NCBI GenBank assembly: GCA_017503645.1
Contig: JAFVSR010000063.1
Span: forward strand, 41,723 to 105,722
Direction of reading: 5' to 3'
DNA length: 64,000 bases
From: Bacteroidaceae bacterium
GTDB lineage: Bacteria; Bacteroidota; Bacteroidia; Bacteroidales; Bacteroidaceae
Shown: one piece after another, positions 34,274-42,695 of the stretch
Position numbering within the stretch: the stretch's first letter is position 1
How the letters are laid out: each line of letters opens with the position of its first letter
Position numbers and translations under genes: made by a program
Notes under the pieces: model-generated
The model's database searches: none
Told to the model about the DNA's origin: nothing
What the model saw: only the letters and a program-made list of their open reading frames with translations

Positions 34274-34284
34274 AATTTTAGTAT

Positions 34285-34974
34285 TTACACAACACCGCCG
34301 TTAATGTTAATATCGGCACCATTGATGTATTCGGTTTTAATCAGGTAATCTACTGTATTCAATATTTCATCGGGATTGCAGAAGCGACCAGCCGGTATCG
34401 ACTCCATCATCTTTCCTCTGTACGCTTCAGGTACCTCTTCAACTCCCATGCCAATAGATACATATCCCAGATTTATTGCATTAACAGTTATGCCTTTTGA
34501 TGCATTCTCAATTGACAATGATTTCGTAAGTCCTATGAGCCCGGCTTTTGATGCAGCATAGGCACTGACTCCCGGTGTTGGCTTCACAGCTACTACCGAC
34601 GAGAAGTTTATTATTCGCCCAAAGCCCTGTTCGCGCATATAAGGCAGCAAAGCCCTTGTGATATTGAACGTGCCTACGAGGTTTACATTGATGACTTTCT
34701 GCCATCTTTCAATATCGGCCTTGTGAGCAAAGCCTGTGTACGACATTCCTGCGCAGTTCACAAGCACAATATTCTCAAGGTCATCTTTTATCTCTTTAAC
34801 GAATTTCTCTACTGAACTATAGTCTGAGATGTCAACCTTATAGTAGTCGCCTATGTCCTCATTGAAACCGCATAAGGTCGAGTTGTAGAGACCTACAACC
34901 CGTTCCCCGCGCTCTTTGAAACTCTTGAATAGGTAGCGCCCAATATTCTTTGATGCTCCAGTTACAATTATCAT
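34285..34974 (-). CDS. short-chain dehydrogenase/reductase (FabG-like)
   Basis: A 229-aa NAD(P)-dependent oxidoreductase. Rossmann motif TGASKNIG at residues 5-12, NCAG in place of NNAG, catalytic Ser in INFSSVVAV and YAASK as the YxxxK motif. ATG 34974 begins MIIVTGAS, as expected for the family; the longer frame runs into the upstream gene. Placed 1 nt after the KAS III stop, it most simply acts as a 3-ketoacyl reductase on that enzyme's product; a sugar substrate is possible. Confidence 0.88.
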   Translation of the reverse strand: MIIVTGASKNIGRYLFKSFKERGERVVGLYNSTLCGFNEDIGDYYKVDISDYSSVEKFVKEIKDDLENIVLVNCAGMSYTGFAHKADIERWQKVINVNLVGTFNITRALLPYMREQGFGRIINFSSVVAVKPTPGVSAYAASKAGLIGLTKSLSIENASKGITVNAINLGYVSIGMGVEEVPEAYRGKMMESIPAGRFCNPDEILNTVDYLIKTEYINGADININGGVV

Positions 34975-34975
34975 C

Positions 34976-35971
34976 TTATCCCCATTTAATAATTGATGCA
35001 CCATAAGTCCATCCGCTACCAACGGCAGCAAACAGGACTATATCGCCTTTCTTTATTTTGCCGCTCTTATTGCATTCGTCAAGCAGGATTGGAATTGTTG
35101 CACCCGATGTGTTTGCATAGCGCTCCATGTTGTGCATCACCTTATTAAAGGGCAGACCAACCAACTCGGCTGTCTTCTTGAGAATTCTAATACTTGGCTG
35201 GTGAGGAATCATAATGTCAATGTCATCCACTGTAAGGCCTGTATCCTCAAGTACCTGATTAATAGCCTCGGGCAATACCTTTGTTGCCGATTCAAACACA
35301 GCCTTGCCATCCATTTGGAAGTACTGGAGCCCCTGATCAATATTCTCCTTTGTCAAAGGAATCTCTGCACCGCCACCAGGAATTGTAAAACCAAACATCT
35401 TGTCCTCGGTATAAGTGTAGAGGCGGTATGCAAGGAAGCCTTCCGTAACGTTGCTTGAGCTAAGCACTGCTGCGCCAGCACCATCGCCAAAGAAAATTGC
35501 ATCACGGCGTGTCCAGTCTGTGATCTTTGAGAAGGTGTCGGCGCCAATTACAAGCACATTGTTGTATACACCGCTGGCAATATACTGACTGCCGATAGAT
35601 GTTGCATACAAGAAACCGCTGCACACAGCTGTTATGTCAAATGCAACTGCATTCTTTGCCTTGATTTTGTGTTGAACTATGGCCGCTGTTGATGGAGCCT
35701 TTCTGTCAGCGGTAGCTGTAGCCACAATTATTAGGTCTATATCTTCGGGTGTGAGATTTGCATCATTGATTGCATTTAAACCAGCTTGTGCTGCAAGGTC
35801 GCTTGTCGTCTCGTCCTCGCGTGCAATGTGTCTCTCTTTGATACCTACGTTCTCATAAATCCATGCATCGTTAGTTGGTACTATAGTCTCCAGATATGCA
35901 TTTGTGTATACCTGCTCCGGTACGTATGAACCTGTACCAATAATCTTTACGTTTCTGACTAACTGTTTCAT
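34976..35971 (-). CDS. 3-oxoacyl-ACP synthase III-like condensing enzyme
   Basis: A 331-aa KAS III (FabH-like) thiolase-fold enzyme that condenses an acyl-CoA with malonyl-ACP. The catalytic triad is intact: Cys117 in AVCSGF, His257 in PHQPS and Asn287 in YANTSGAT. It lies inside a glycan locus, overlaps the GT26 gene by 4 nt, and is followed by a reductase and a GNAT. This context suggests synthesis of a dedicated short 3-hydroxyacyl group for glycan decoration rather than bulk fatty acids. A second, housekeeping fabH would be expected elsewhere. Confidence 0.9.
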   Translation of the reverse strand: MKQLVRNVKIIGTGSYVPEQVYTNAYLETIVPTNDAWIYENVGIKERHIAREDETTSDLAAQAGLNAINDANLTPEDIDLIIVATATADRKAPSTAAIVQHKIKAKNAVAFDITAVCSGFLYATSIGSQYIASGVYNNVLVIGADTFSKITDWTRRDAIFFGDGAGAAVLSSSNVTEGFLAYRLYTYTEDKMFGFTIPGGGAEIPLTKENIDQGLQYFQMDGKAVFESATKVLPEAINQVLEDTGLTVDDIDIMIPHQPSIRILKKTAELVGLPFNKVMHNMERYANTSGATIPILLDECNKSGKIKKGDIVLFAAVGSGWTYGASIIKWG

Positions 35972-36714
35972 TTTTTATTTCTTTTAATTTTATATTCCTT
36001 ATATAGTATTTTGGGTATAATCGATATGAACCCCCATGCTCTCTTCAATTGTTTCTTAGGCTCCTGTGATATACGGTAAAGAAATTCAAGATTGTTCTTT
36101 ACCATCCATTGTGGTGCGCGCTTAGGAGCGTTGTCAAGTCCACTGTAGAAATTGAATGCGGCACCAACGGCAATCATTACACCTCGTTTCAAGTGCGGCT
36201 TTAGCCTATTCATGAATATTTCCTGCTTTGGAGCGCCAAGTGCCACCCATATAATGTCGGCACCATCTTTTTCAATCATTTCGGCAATACCTTGATAGTC
36301 AAACCTATCAACAGTGCAGAAAGGCAATTCCTTGAATGTCATCTCGGCAACATCCGGGTTTTCTGGCTTTAATTTATTCTGTAGCGCATCAAGGATATGT
36401 TGTTTGGTTCCAAGGAATATCATTCTGTATTTGCGGCTTCGCACAATGTCAATGAATATATCGCTGCCGCAGTACTGCTGTCTCTTATAGCCGTATATCC
36501 ATTTTACGAATTTGGGCACCCAACTGCTGTCGCATATTGAGAATATGCCTTCTTCAATTACTTTGCAATAGTTGGGGTCGCGCTGTACTGTTGTCAGTAT
36601 GTTGCCGTCAGCTACGCATATATAGCAAGGCTTCTTTTCTTCAATCTGACGGGCTATGCTGTGGTGCACCTGCTCTTTGTCAAATTCGTATCGTATATCG
36701 AAATATTTCTCCAC
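35968..36714 (-). CDS. WecG/TagA/CpsF family glycosyltransferase (GT26)
   Basis: A 248-aa glycosyltransferase that typically adds ManNAc or ManNAcA (or another sugar) to a lipid-linked GlcNAc as the second unit. Signatures: CYICVADGNILT, the GSDIF segment with the putative catalytic Asp, FLGTKQHILDAL, WVALGAPKQEIF and VGAAFNFYSG. The C-terminus is basic, as in membrane-associated members. It is first in its operon, with a good promoter upstream. Confidence 0.92.
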   Translation of the reverse strand: MEKYFDIRYEFDKEQVHHSIARQIEEKKPCYICVADGNILTTVQRDPNYCKVIEEGIFSICDSSWVPKFVKWIYGYKRQQYCGSDIFIDIVRSRKYRMIFLGTKQHILDALQNKLKPENPDVAEMTFKELPFCTVDRFDYQGIAEMIEKDGADIIWVALGAPKQEIFMNRLKPHLKRGVMIAVGAAFNFYSGLDNAPKRAPQWMVKNNLEFLYRISQEPKKQLKRAWGFISIIPKILYKEYKIKRNKK

Positions 36715-36733
36715 TTTAGCAATATTTAATTGA

Positions 36734-36763
36734 CAAAGTTAAATAATAGTTCCTAAAATACAA
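36734..36763 (-). promoter_or_regulatory. promoter of the GT26-KAS III-SDR-GNAT operon
   Basis: Minus-strand TTG (36761-36763), 19-nt spacer and TAACTTTG (36734-36741): one of the best matches in the window to the Bacteroidetes promoter. The start codon is 19 nt beyond the -7 element. Confidence 0.7.
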
Positions 36764-36865
36764 TATAATATGTGGAATAAATGATAAAAAATAATTAATT
36801 ATTTTTTATGAAACAGTTTCGTGTGTTTCTGCTAATATCACAACCTTCCTGCCGTTGTCGTGGTC

Positions 36866-36873
36866 TATATTTG
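36866..36873 (+). promoter_or_regulatory. -7 element of the tail-fibre-like gene
   Basis: TATATTTG, 14 nt before ATG 36888, so the transcript would be nearly leaderless. It diverges from the GT26 operon promoter about 100 nt away. Confidence 0.5.
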
Positions 36874-36887
36874 CAGCAAAAAAGATT

Positions 36888-39797
36888 ATGACAAAGGAAA
36901 TCAATCAAATGGCGGTGAGGTACAGGTCCCTTGCCGATGGCGATGGTATTGCCTTCAAATGGGAGAGCAGCCTCGACAAAATTCTCACTGCGGGTAATTA
37001 TGCTGTTGAGATAGAGCACTACGGTGCCGATGTGGGCCTGCCCATAGAGGGTTGCGGCACGGAGCATAGCATAGTGGGCACTCTTGTGGTAACCGATAGC
37101 GGAGCTCTTGATAATAAACAGGGTGACAGGGTGATGGGGCAGGTGCTTACATTCACCTTGCGCGAGAGTAAAGAAACATCCATATATACCCGCACCTATG
37201 CAGGGGGAGAGTGGGGCGAGTGGTGCAGCCTTGCCCGCACCGGTATGTACGATGAGATTACCAATGCCGATGCTCTCTACTCAACCGTAACCACCCTTGC
37301 CGGCGCCACAAAGGAGCTTGAAAAGAACTTGCAGGCTTCCATAATAAACTACAACGAATGGAAAGGCAGCAATGCCGAACTTTCGCTACCAAATGTGCTT
37401 GCAGATGATGAATTTGTGAGAATGGTGAAAAGCGGTACCATACTCATCTTTAAGAACACATCCACCACTTGGAAACGTTTCCAATACACAGCTGCAAGCA
37501 TTGCTGCAGCCGACGTAAAGAGCTACTCCAACTGGAAGGAACTGTCGGGTGCTACATACAGCATAAAACAGGCTGTGGATGCCAATAGGGTGCAGATAAG
37601 CACCACAGGAGAAAATGGTGGTGTAAAGGATGTCCTGAATATTACTGCTGCCACCACAGAGAAGGCCGGTGTGATGAGTGCCGATATGTTAAATGCCATT
37701 GCTGTAAATGCAGAGTTGATTGAAAATAAATTTATCGCTGATACAGGAGCTGTCTATAACAATGCTAATTTCGATGCTTCTGATTATATAGCAATCCCCA
37801 ATAGTGTCATTGATTTGTCGGCAAGCGGGTGGATTACAGGTGCTGCTATGTTGATTGCTTTTTATGATGCTTCAAAAACCTTTATTAACGGATATGGCAA
37901 CTTTTTAGACGCTAAAAATACGTTTTACAGCATTGTTCATTTTGCCATCCCTGAAAACGCAAGATATATAAGATTCAGTTCTTCCCGCACAAACGACAAA
38001 ACAGTTGTTGTGTGGGGGGATAAAAAATGCAATGCTAAATATGACGCATTGCTCCCCTTGTCGGTAGAATGGATAGATGGCGAGTTTGTTAATAGAGGAG
38101 GTGTAATCAGCACTAATGCCACTTGGTGCCGTTCCGACTATTTGGATGTTTCTGATATTGCCGGAATAACAATTAAGGCTTATAATCGCGGTACAGTTCT
38201 CGCTTGTGCCTTTTATGATACTGACTATAAGTATATAAGCGGTATTGGCGACTACGATTATTCTGTAATGACAGCAATACATATCAATGTTGCAGTGCCT
38301 GCCGAGGCTAAATATATGCGTGTATCAACGGCGGTAGCGAGCAAAGATGATACTGTATTCCTTGTTAACGGAATGCGAGATATTTCACAACAGGAAGTTA
38401 ATTCGTTGTCTGCCAATGCAACAGCAGACAAGATTACTATTGAGGGTAGTTCGATAAGCGGTGTCAAGGTTACTGCAGCAGATATTCCCGTCGCCACCAC
38501 AGAGAGAGCCGGTGTGATGAGTGCCGATATGCTAAATGCTATTGCTGTAAATGCAGAGTTGATTGAAAATAGTGTTATCGCTGATACAGGAGCTGTCTAT
38601 AACAATACTAGCTTCGATGCTTCTGATTATATAGCAATCCCTAATAGTGTTATTGATTTGTCGGCAAGCGGGTGGCTTGCAGGTGTTGCTATGTTGATTG
38701 CTTTTTATGATGCTTCAAAAACCTTTATTAATGGATATGGCAACTTTTTAGACGCTAAAAATACGTTTTACAGCATTGTCCATTTTGCCATTCCTAAAAA
38801 CGCAAGATATATAAGATTCAGTTCTTCCCGCACAAACGACAAAACAGTTGTTGTGTGGGGGAATAAGGAATATAATAAGGGGCTTGGTGTTCTACCGTTT
38901 GCAACGCAGACAATACCGGCGCAGTTCTATAGAAAACAGAGTGGCGATTCGTTGAGAGTGTTGTGTTTTGGCTCTTCGTGGCTCACTAATACCTGGTGGT
39001 ATTTGAATAAACTCACACAGGCGGTTGGAATTAACTCAACAATTAAGTGTTATTTCTCCTCGGCTTGTCCGTTTTCAAAATGGGTGGATAGATATGAGGG
39101 AAAGGAGGAAACAGGAACAAGCACCGATTTTAGAAGATTTGATTCCGTTAATGGCAGCGACTGGAGTGTAGAATATGTTACCGATACAACAGAGTTCAAA
39201 CACTCGCTTGAAGAGGATTGGGATGTTATTGTCTTTCAGCAAGGTTCAAGCGATAGTACAAATTGGGATAGCGATAATGGATATGCAAACCACTATCAAA
39301 AATTGATGTCGTATGTTAAACGCTCTGCCAAGCCTTGGACAGTAATATGTTACAACAATACTTGGACACCCAAACTGGGCGCAGGTTCCACGCGAACAAA
39401 GGAGGCTCAACAGAAATGGCAAGAGTTGAATAATGATAATTGCATTAAATTTACAAACGCTGTGGGATTGAGCAATTTCGTTATTCCTTGCGGTGCGGCT
39501 ATTTGGGCGTTGAGGAACGACAGTGTTATTACCGATGCCGATGATTTTATGAAAGACGACCTTCATATAAAAAATGGCTTGCCTATATATCTCACAGGTT
39601 TAACCCTGTTTAGGGCAGTTGTAACCCCCTTCTACGGTATAGATATTGATGATGTTGCTTGGTTACCCGACGAGAGTACGCAGAAGAATCCTGCTTCGGG
39701 AAGTTCGTGGATGTCTGTTGATAGCGAACAGGGTGCAAGGGTTAAACAGATGGTTAAACTGGCATTCTCTAATAGATATGGGTTTTATACACTATGA
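36888..39797 (+). CDS. phage-tail-fibre-like modular protein with C-terminal DUF4886-like SGNH hydrolase
   Basis: A 969-aa protein without signal peptide or membrane segment. Residues ~1-125 resemble a pyocin-knob domain of phage tail fibres (TRTYAGGEWGEWCSLA). Two TTE(K/R)AGVMSADM linkers, a motif common in tail fibres and baseplate proteins, precede two nearly identical beta-rich modules (residues ~255-378 and ~536-660); a divergent third module lies between (~380-500). Each module reads SDYIxIPxxxIDLS...AFYDASKxFI...HFAIPxxARYIRFSS. Residues ~690-969 resemble DUF4886 SGNH hydrolases: nucleophile region CFGSSW (Ser697) and DDLHIKNG with Asp890/His893. It could bind and deacylate a glycan. 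It stands alone on the plus strand inside the capsule locus, with no phage genes nearby. ATG 36888 is chosen because it follows the promoter. Confidence 0.8.
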   Translation: MTKEINQMAVRYRSLADGDGIAFKWESSLDKILTAGNYAVEIEHYGADVGLPIEGCGTEHSIVGTLVVTDSGALDNKQGDRVMGQVLTFTLRESKETSIYTRTYAGGEWGEWCSLARTGMYDEITNADALYSTVTTLAGATKELEKNLQASIINYNEWKGSNAELSLPNVLADDEFVRMVKSGTILIFKNTSTTWKRFQYTAASIAAADVKSYSNWKELSGATYSIKQAVDANRVQISTTGENGGVKDVLNITAATTEKAGVMSADMLNAIAVNAELIENKFIADTGAVYNNANFDASDYIAIPNSVIDLSASGWITGAAMLIAFYDASKTFINGYGNFLDAKNTFYSIVHFAIPENARYIRFSSSRTNDKTVVVWGDKKCNAKYDALLPLSVEWIDGEFVNRGGVISTNATWCRSDYLDVSDIAGITIKAYNRGTVLACAFYDTDYKYISGIGDYDYSVMTAIHINVAVPAEAKYMRVSTAVASKDDTVFLVNGMRDISQQEVNSLSANATADKITIEGSSISGVKVTAADIPVATTERAGVMSADMLNAIAVNAELIENSVIADTGAVYNNTSFDASDYIAIPNSVIDLSASGWLAGVAMLIAFYDASKTFINGYGNFLDAKNTFYSIVHFAIPKNARYIRFSSSRTNDKTVVVWGNKEYNKGLGVLPFATQTIPAQFYRKQSGDSLRVLCFGSSWLTNTWWYLNKLTQAVGINSTIKCYFSSACPFSKWVDRYEGKEETGTSTDFRRFDSVNGSDWSVEYVTDTTEFKHSLEEDWDVIVFQQGSSDSTNWDSDNGYANHYQKLMSYVKRSAKPWTVICYNNTWTPKLGAGSTRTKEAQQKWQELNNDNCIKFTNAVGLSNFVIPCGAAIWALRNDSVITDADDFMKDDLHIKNGLPIYLTGLTLFRAVVTPFYGIDIDDVAWLPDESTQKNPASGSSWMSVDSEQGARVKQMVKLAFSNRYGFYTL
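37650..38023 (+). repeat. 374-bp in-frame direct repeat, copy A
   Basis: This segment recurs 843 bp (281 codons) downstream with only scattered differences, many silent. It encodes the AGVMSA linker plus one beta-sandwich module of the tail-fibre-like protein. Confidence 0.9.
38493..38866 (+). repeat. 374-bp in-frame direct repeat, copy B
   Basis: Second copy of the module at 37650. The largest differences are in a short stretch after the linker (ENKFIA versus ENSVIA) and near the 3' end. Confidence 0.9.
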
Positions 39798-39843
39798 TAT
39801 TATATAGTTATATAATTTAGTTGTTCAATTTTTTACGATGTAA

Positions 39844-39940
39844 TTATGAGGCTGATTTTACCTTTGGTGGTTATTATTGAACTTCTGCAAAGGTAAGAGT
39901 CAGCCTCGTAACACAAAATGGACTGTCCATTATTTTGTGT
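39844..39940. repeat. paired inverted repeats between convergent genes
   Basis: Outer arms TTATGAGGCTGA...TTACCTTTG (39844-39866) and CAAAGGTAA...TCAGCCTCGTAA (39888-39911) pair almost fully around a 21-nt loop. A second hairpin, ACACAAAATGGA / TCCATTATTTTGTGT, follows at 39911-39940. It may be a bidirectional terminator or the remains of a small mobile element. Each outer arm contains a TACCTTTG motif. Confidence 0.6.
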
Positions 39941-39995
39941 AAATGTATTCTGTCAGTTCGTAGTTGTCAATGACAATTTTTCTTAAATCAACTTC

Positions 39996-41063
39996 TTAGT
40001 TATAAAGCTTGTTTAATAGTTTTATATATTCTTTGTCGTCAAATTTTTCAAGAATTGTCTCTTTTGCTTTAATTGATAGTGCCGAGTACAATGCTTTGTC
40101 TGTCGTAAGCTTGTATATAGCTTTTACAATGCTTTCGGTATCCTTTATGTCTATGAATATTCCGTTTTTATGCTCCTTGACAATCGTTGGTATAGAACCT
40201 ACAGCTGTAACCACAGGAACTTGGCCGAAACTCATTGTTTCCAGCAGTGATATTGGAAGGCCTTCGTAGAAAGATGGTAAAAGAAATATATCGCACTTTT
40301 TAAGAATGTCATTCTTTTTATCTCCGGAAACTATACCGTGATAAGTAAAATTATCACCAAAAGTTTTGGTAAATCTTGGGATATATTCCCCTTCTGTTTC
40401 CTCTTTTCCCGCAAAATTCAAGTGAAATTTCACCCCTTTTTCTTTTAGAGCTTTGCAGGCTTCAAAAATATAGTCAATACCTTTATTGTATTCTATGCGC
40501 CCAAGATATAAGATGTCAAGCTCTTTTTTATTTTCAATATCTCGCTTAAAGCTTTTTGCAACAGATAGGTCTATGCAATTGGGTAGCGTTACGATATTCG
40601 ATATTTTGAAGTCCTCTTCAAGAATCTGTTTCTCTTCATCGCCAAGAACTACAATGTGTTTACTCCACGAGAATATATTCTTAAGCAGTTTATGTATATA
40701 CCAAGGACGGTTGCGCTCCTTTATGTAGTTGCCACCGTGAATGTGCAGCACAATGGGCATATTCAAGTTCTGTGCAACTTTAATGAGCATATAGTCCCGT
40801 ATAACAGCAGCTTTCATTAGTGGCATATTGTAGTGTATTACAGCATCTCTGTTTTTCCTAAGCAGCTGTTCCCATTCCCTTTTATTGCGTAGTATGCGGG
40901 TTATTCGCGCGAATGCTCCTTGGCTTTCTGCGTCTTTGCGGCCTACTTCAAAATGGATGTAATCCACCTCTTTGTTGTTGGATATAATGAACCCTGTAAC
41001 TGCAGAAATGCCACTCACATTTACTTTGGGGTTGAGAGAAGGGGAGTTTATTATCACTTTCAT
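39996..41063 (-). CDS. GT4 family glycosyltransferase (last gene of capsule operon)
   Basis: A 355-aa retaining glycosyltransferase of the GT-B fold. The nucleotide-sugar-binding C-terminal half shows ILYLGRIEYNKGIDYIFEA, the EX7E region FYEGLPISLLETMSFG and PVVTAVGSIPTIV. The N-terminus (SPSLNPKVNVSGISAV) is typical of the acceptor domain. Donor and acceptor cannot be read from the sequence. It is separated by 3 nt from the deacetylase gene upstream. Confidence 0.9.
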   Translation of the reverse strand: MKVIINSPSLNPKVNVSGISAVTGFIISNNKEVDYIHFEVGRKDAESQGAFARITRILRNKREWEQLLRKNRDAVIHYNMPLMKAAVIRDYMLIKVAQNLNMPIVLHIHGGNYIKERNRPWYIHKLLKNIFSWSKHIVVLGDEEKQILEEDFKISNIVTLPNCIDLSVAKSFKRDIENKKELDILYLGRIEYNKGIDYIFEACKALKEKGVKFHLNFAGKEETEGEYIPRFTKTFGDNFTYHGIVSGDKKNDILKKCDIFLLPSFYEGLPISLLETMSFGQVPVVTAVGSIPTIVKEHKNGIFIDIKDTESIVKAIYKLTTDKALYSALSIKAKETILEKFDDKEYIKLLNKLYN

Positions 41064-41066
41064 CTT

Positions 41067-41909
41067 CTATGGTATTATCTTTTTGAGAACTTTCCACGCT
41101 CCTACGATGCGGCTTAGGTTCGACCAATAGTTGTCGACAAGGCAGGTCCTTGGTATTCTATAGATATTGCCGCCGGGTTGCACGAACTTTTCCTCGGTGG
41201 TGTAACCACATTTGTAATGCTTGCTTACAGCATCTTCTTCGCGCTGTCCGAAACTGCCATTGGGGTAGCTGAATGTATCTATCTCCTTTTCGAGCAATTC
41301 GCTTATGAATCTTTTTGACTCGGACAGTTCAAAGTCGAGTTGCTTGTCATTGACATTTGTCAGTATCGGGTGGTTGTAGGTGTGGCTTTGTATATTGATG
41401 AGAGGGTGCTTGCTCATCTCCTTGAGCTCGTCAAAAGTAACAGCCTCTCTGTCGAGTTTAATCTCTTCCTTTATTCTGTTTACCTCGCTGTTGAACCGTT
41501 CCTCGTTATATGTCTTGAACTCTTCTACTTTTGCAAGGCTCCGGTGTTTGGCATATACATAATTCCACCAGAAATTGCCACTTTCAAGCGGTTCCACGGG
41601 TACAAATATGGTTATGGGTACATTGTACTTCTCTATAATGGGTATGAGTGCTTTGTTTGTTGCCCACCCGTCGTCGAAAGAGAAATGTACCATTTTTTTG
41701 TGCTTCGATGGCTCGCCCTTAACATAATTAGTGATTTCATCGATATTCACAAAATCGTATTCTTTCTTCTTGCACCATATAATAACCTGCTCAAACGATT
41801 CTGGCAACGGGTCGTGGAAATATAGAGACAGTACATTCATTTTACTCTTTTGGAATGGGTAAAATAGATAGTATGTAATGCAGCCTAAAGTTGAGTTTAT
41901 GAGTTTCAT
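41067..41909 (-). CDS. polysaccharide deacetylase
   Basis: A 280-aa NodB-fold protein: FSFDDGWATNKALIP carries the catalytic and metal Asp, SHTYNHPILT the metal His residues, and DTFSYPNGSFGQRE the third motif. A short N-terminal hydrophobic patch (STLGCITYYLFYPF) may anchor it to the membrane; an internal ATG at MNVLSLYFHD is an alternative start. It probably removes acetyl groups from capsule sugars or precursors. It is distinct from the DUF3473-type deacetylase at 32 kb. Confidence 0.88.
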   Translation of the reverse strand: MKLINSTLGCITYYLFYPFQKSKMNVLSLYFHDPLPESFEQVIIWCKKKEYDFVNIDEITNYVKGEPSKHKKMVHFSFDDGWATNKALIPIIEKYNVPITIFVPVEPLESGNFWWNYVYAKHRSLAKVEEFKTYNEERFNSEVNRIKEEIKLDREAVTFDELKEMSKHPLINIQSHTYNHPILTNVNDKQLDFELSESKRFISELLEKEIDTFSYPNGSFGQREEDAVSKHYKCGYTTEEKFVQPGGNIYRIPRTCLVDNYWSNLSRIVGAWKVLKKIIP

Positions 41910-41925
41910 TATTAACTTTTTTATG

Positions 41926-42684
41926 TTAGTAACCTAAAGAATCTACTTTCCAAGTGGGTATGTATGATATGTTGTTTTCCTTGCACACAATATGCAATGG
42001 GCGTTTGTTTTTGTTGTAGAAGCTCGTTTTTGTACTTCTATAAAAATAGATGCCAATACAGCTCTTGGGATATTTCTTTGCAACTACCCTTTCCACCTCT
42101 GCTAATACCATATACATAAATGGCAAGCCATAAGGTATTACAAGGTAGAACCTGCCTTCTCTTTTTATGTGTCTGATGTCTTTTCTCGATGCGAGCCACC
42201 AGCCAATGTATTCCTTATCGAGCAACAAGGAGTGTTCCTCTTTGTATCTCTTGTGTGTAAACAGGCGGGGGTAATAGCTTGCCAATAGTTTATTGCCCAT
42301 TTTAAGATGTGCAGGGAATGAGTTGGAGTTTGGGAAGGTGTATATAATGGCATCTTTCGGCAACATTGCAAATGCTCTTTTTGTCATTTCGGTAAATACT
42401 CCTTTGCCACGGCACTCTTCGAGCACGCAAACATCTCCTGGCTGGTATGCCTCTGTGCCATTGATGTCGTTGCGCCAAAATGCTCGCGCACCAATAGGTT
42501 TGCCGTTGCCATATACAACGATAATTATTGATGGACCATATATGTTTTCGAGGAACTTTTTCTTGAAAAGTTCCTTGCTGTAACCGTTTTGGAAAACCGT
42601 ATTCTGCATCAGGTTGTAATCGCTGATGAACTTGTCGTCGGCTTGGTCGGACCAACGGCTGTCGTATTTCAATTCTAACGGCAT
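41926..42684 (-). CDS. GNAT family acyltransferase
   Basis: A 252-aa protein with the GNAT acyl-CoA loop CVLEECRGKGVFTEMTKRAF near residue 90 and a preceding YGNGKPIGARAF strand. The motif resembles that of the 357-aa GNAT at 33-34 kb, suggesting related acceptors. It is likely to acylate an amino sugar of the repeat unit. It sits 11 nt after the hexapeptide acetyltransferase gene. Confidence 0.82.
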   Translation of the reverse strand: MPLELKYDSRWSDQADDKFISDYNLMQNTVFQNGYSKELFKKKFLENIYGPSIIIVVYGNGKPIGARAFWRNDINGTEAYQPGDVCVLEECRGKGVFTEMTKRAFAMLPKDAIIYTFPNSNSFPAHLKMGNKLLASYYPRLFTHKRYKEEHSLLLDKEYIGWWLASRKDIRHIKREGRFYLVIPYGLPFMYMVLAEVERVVAKKYPKSCIGIYFYRSTKTSFYNKNKRPLHIVCKENNISYIPTWKVDSLGY

Positions 42685-42695
42685 TGGTGGTGTTG

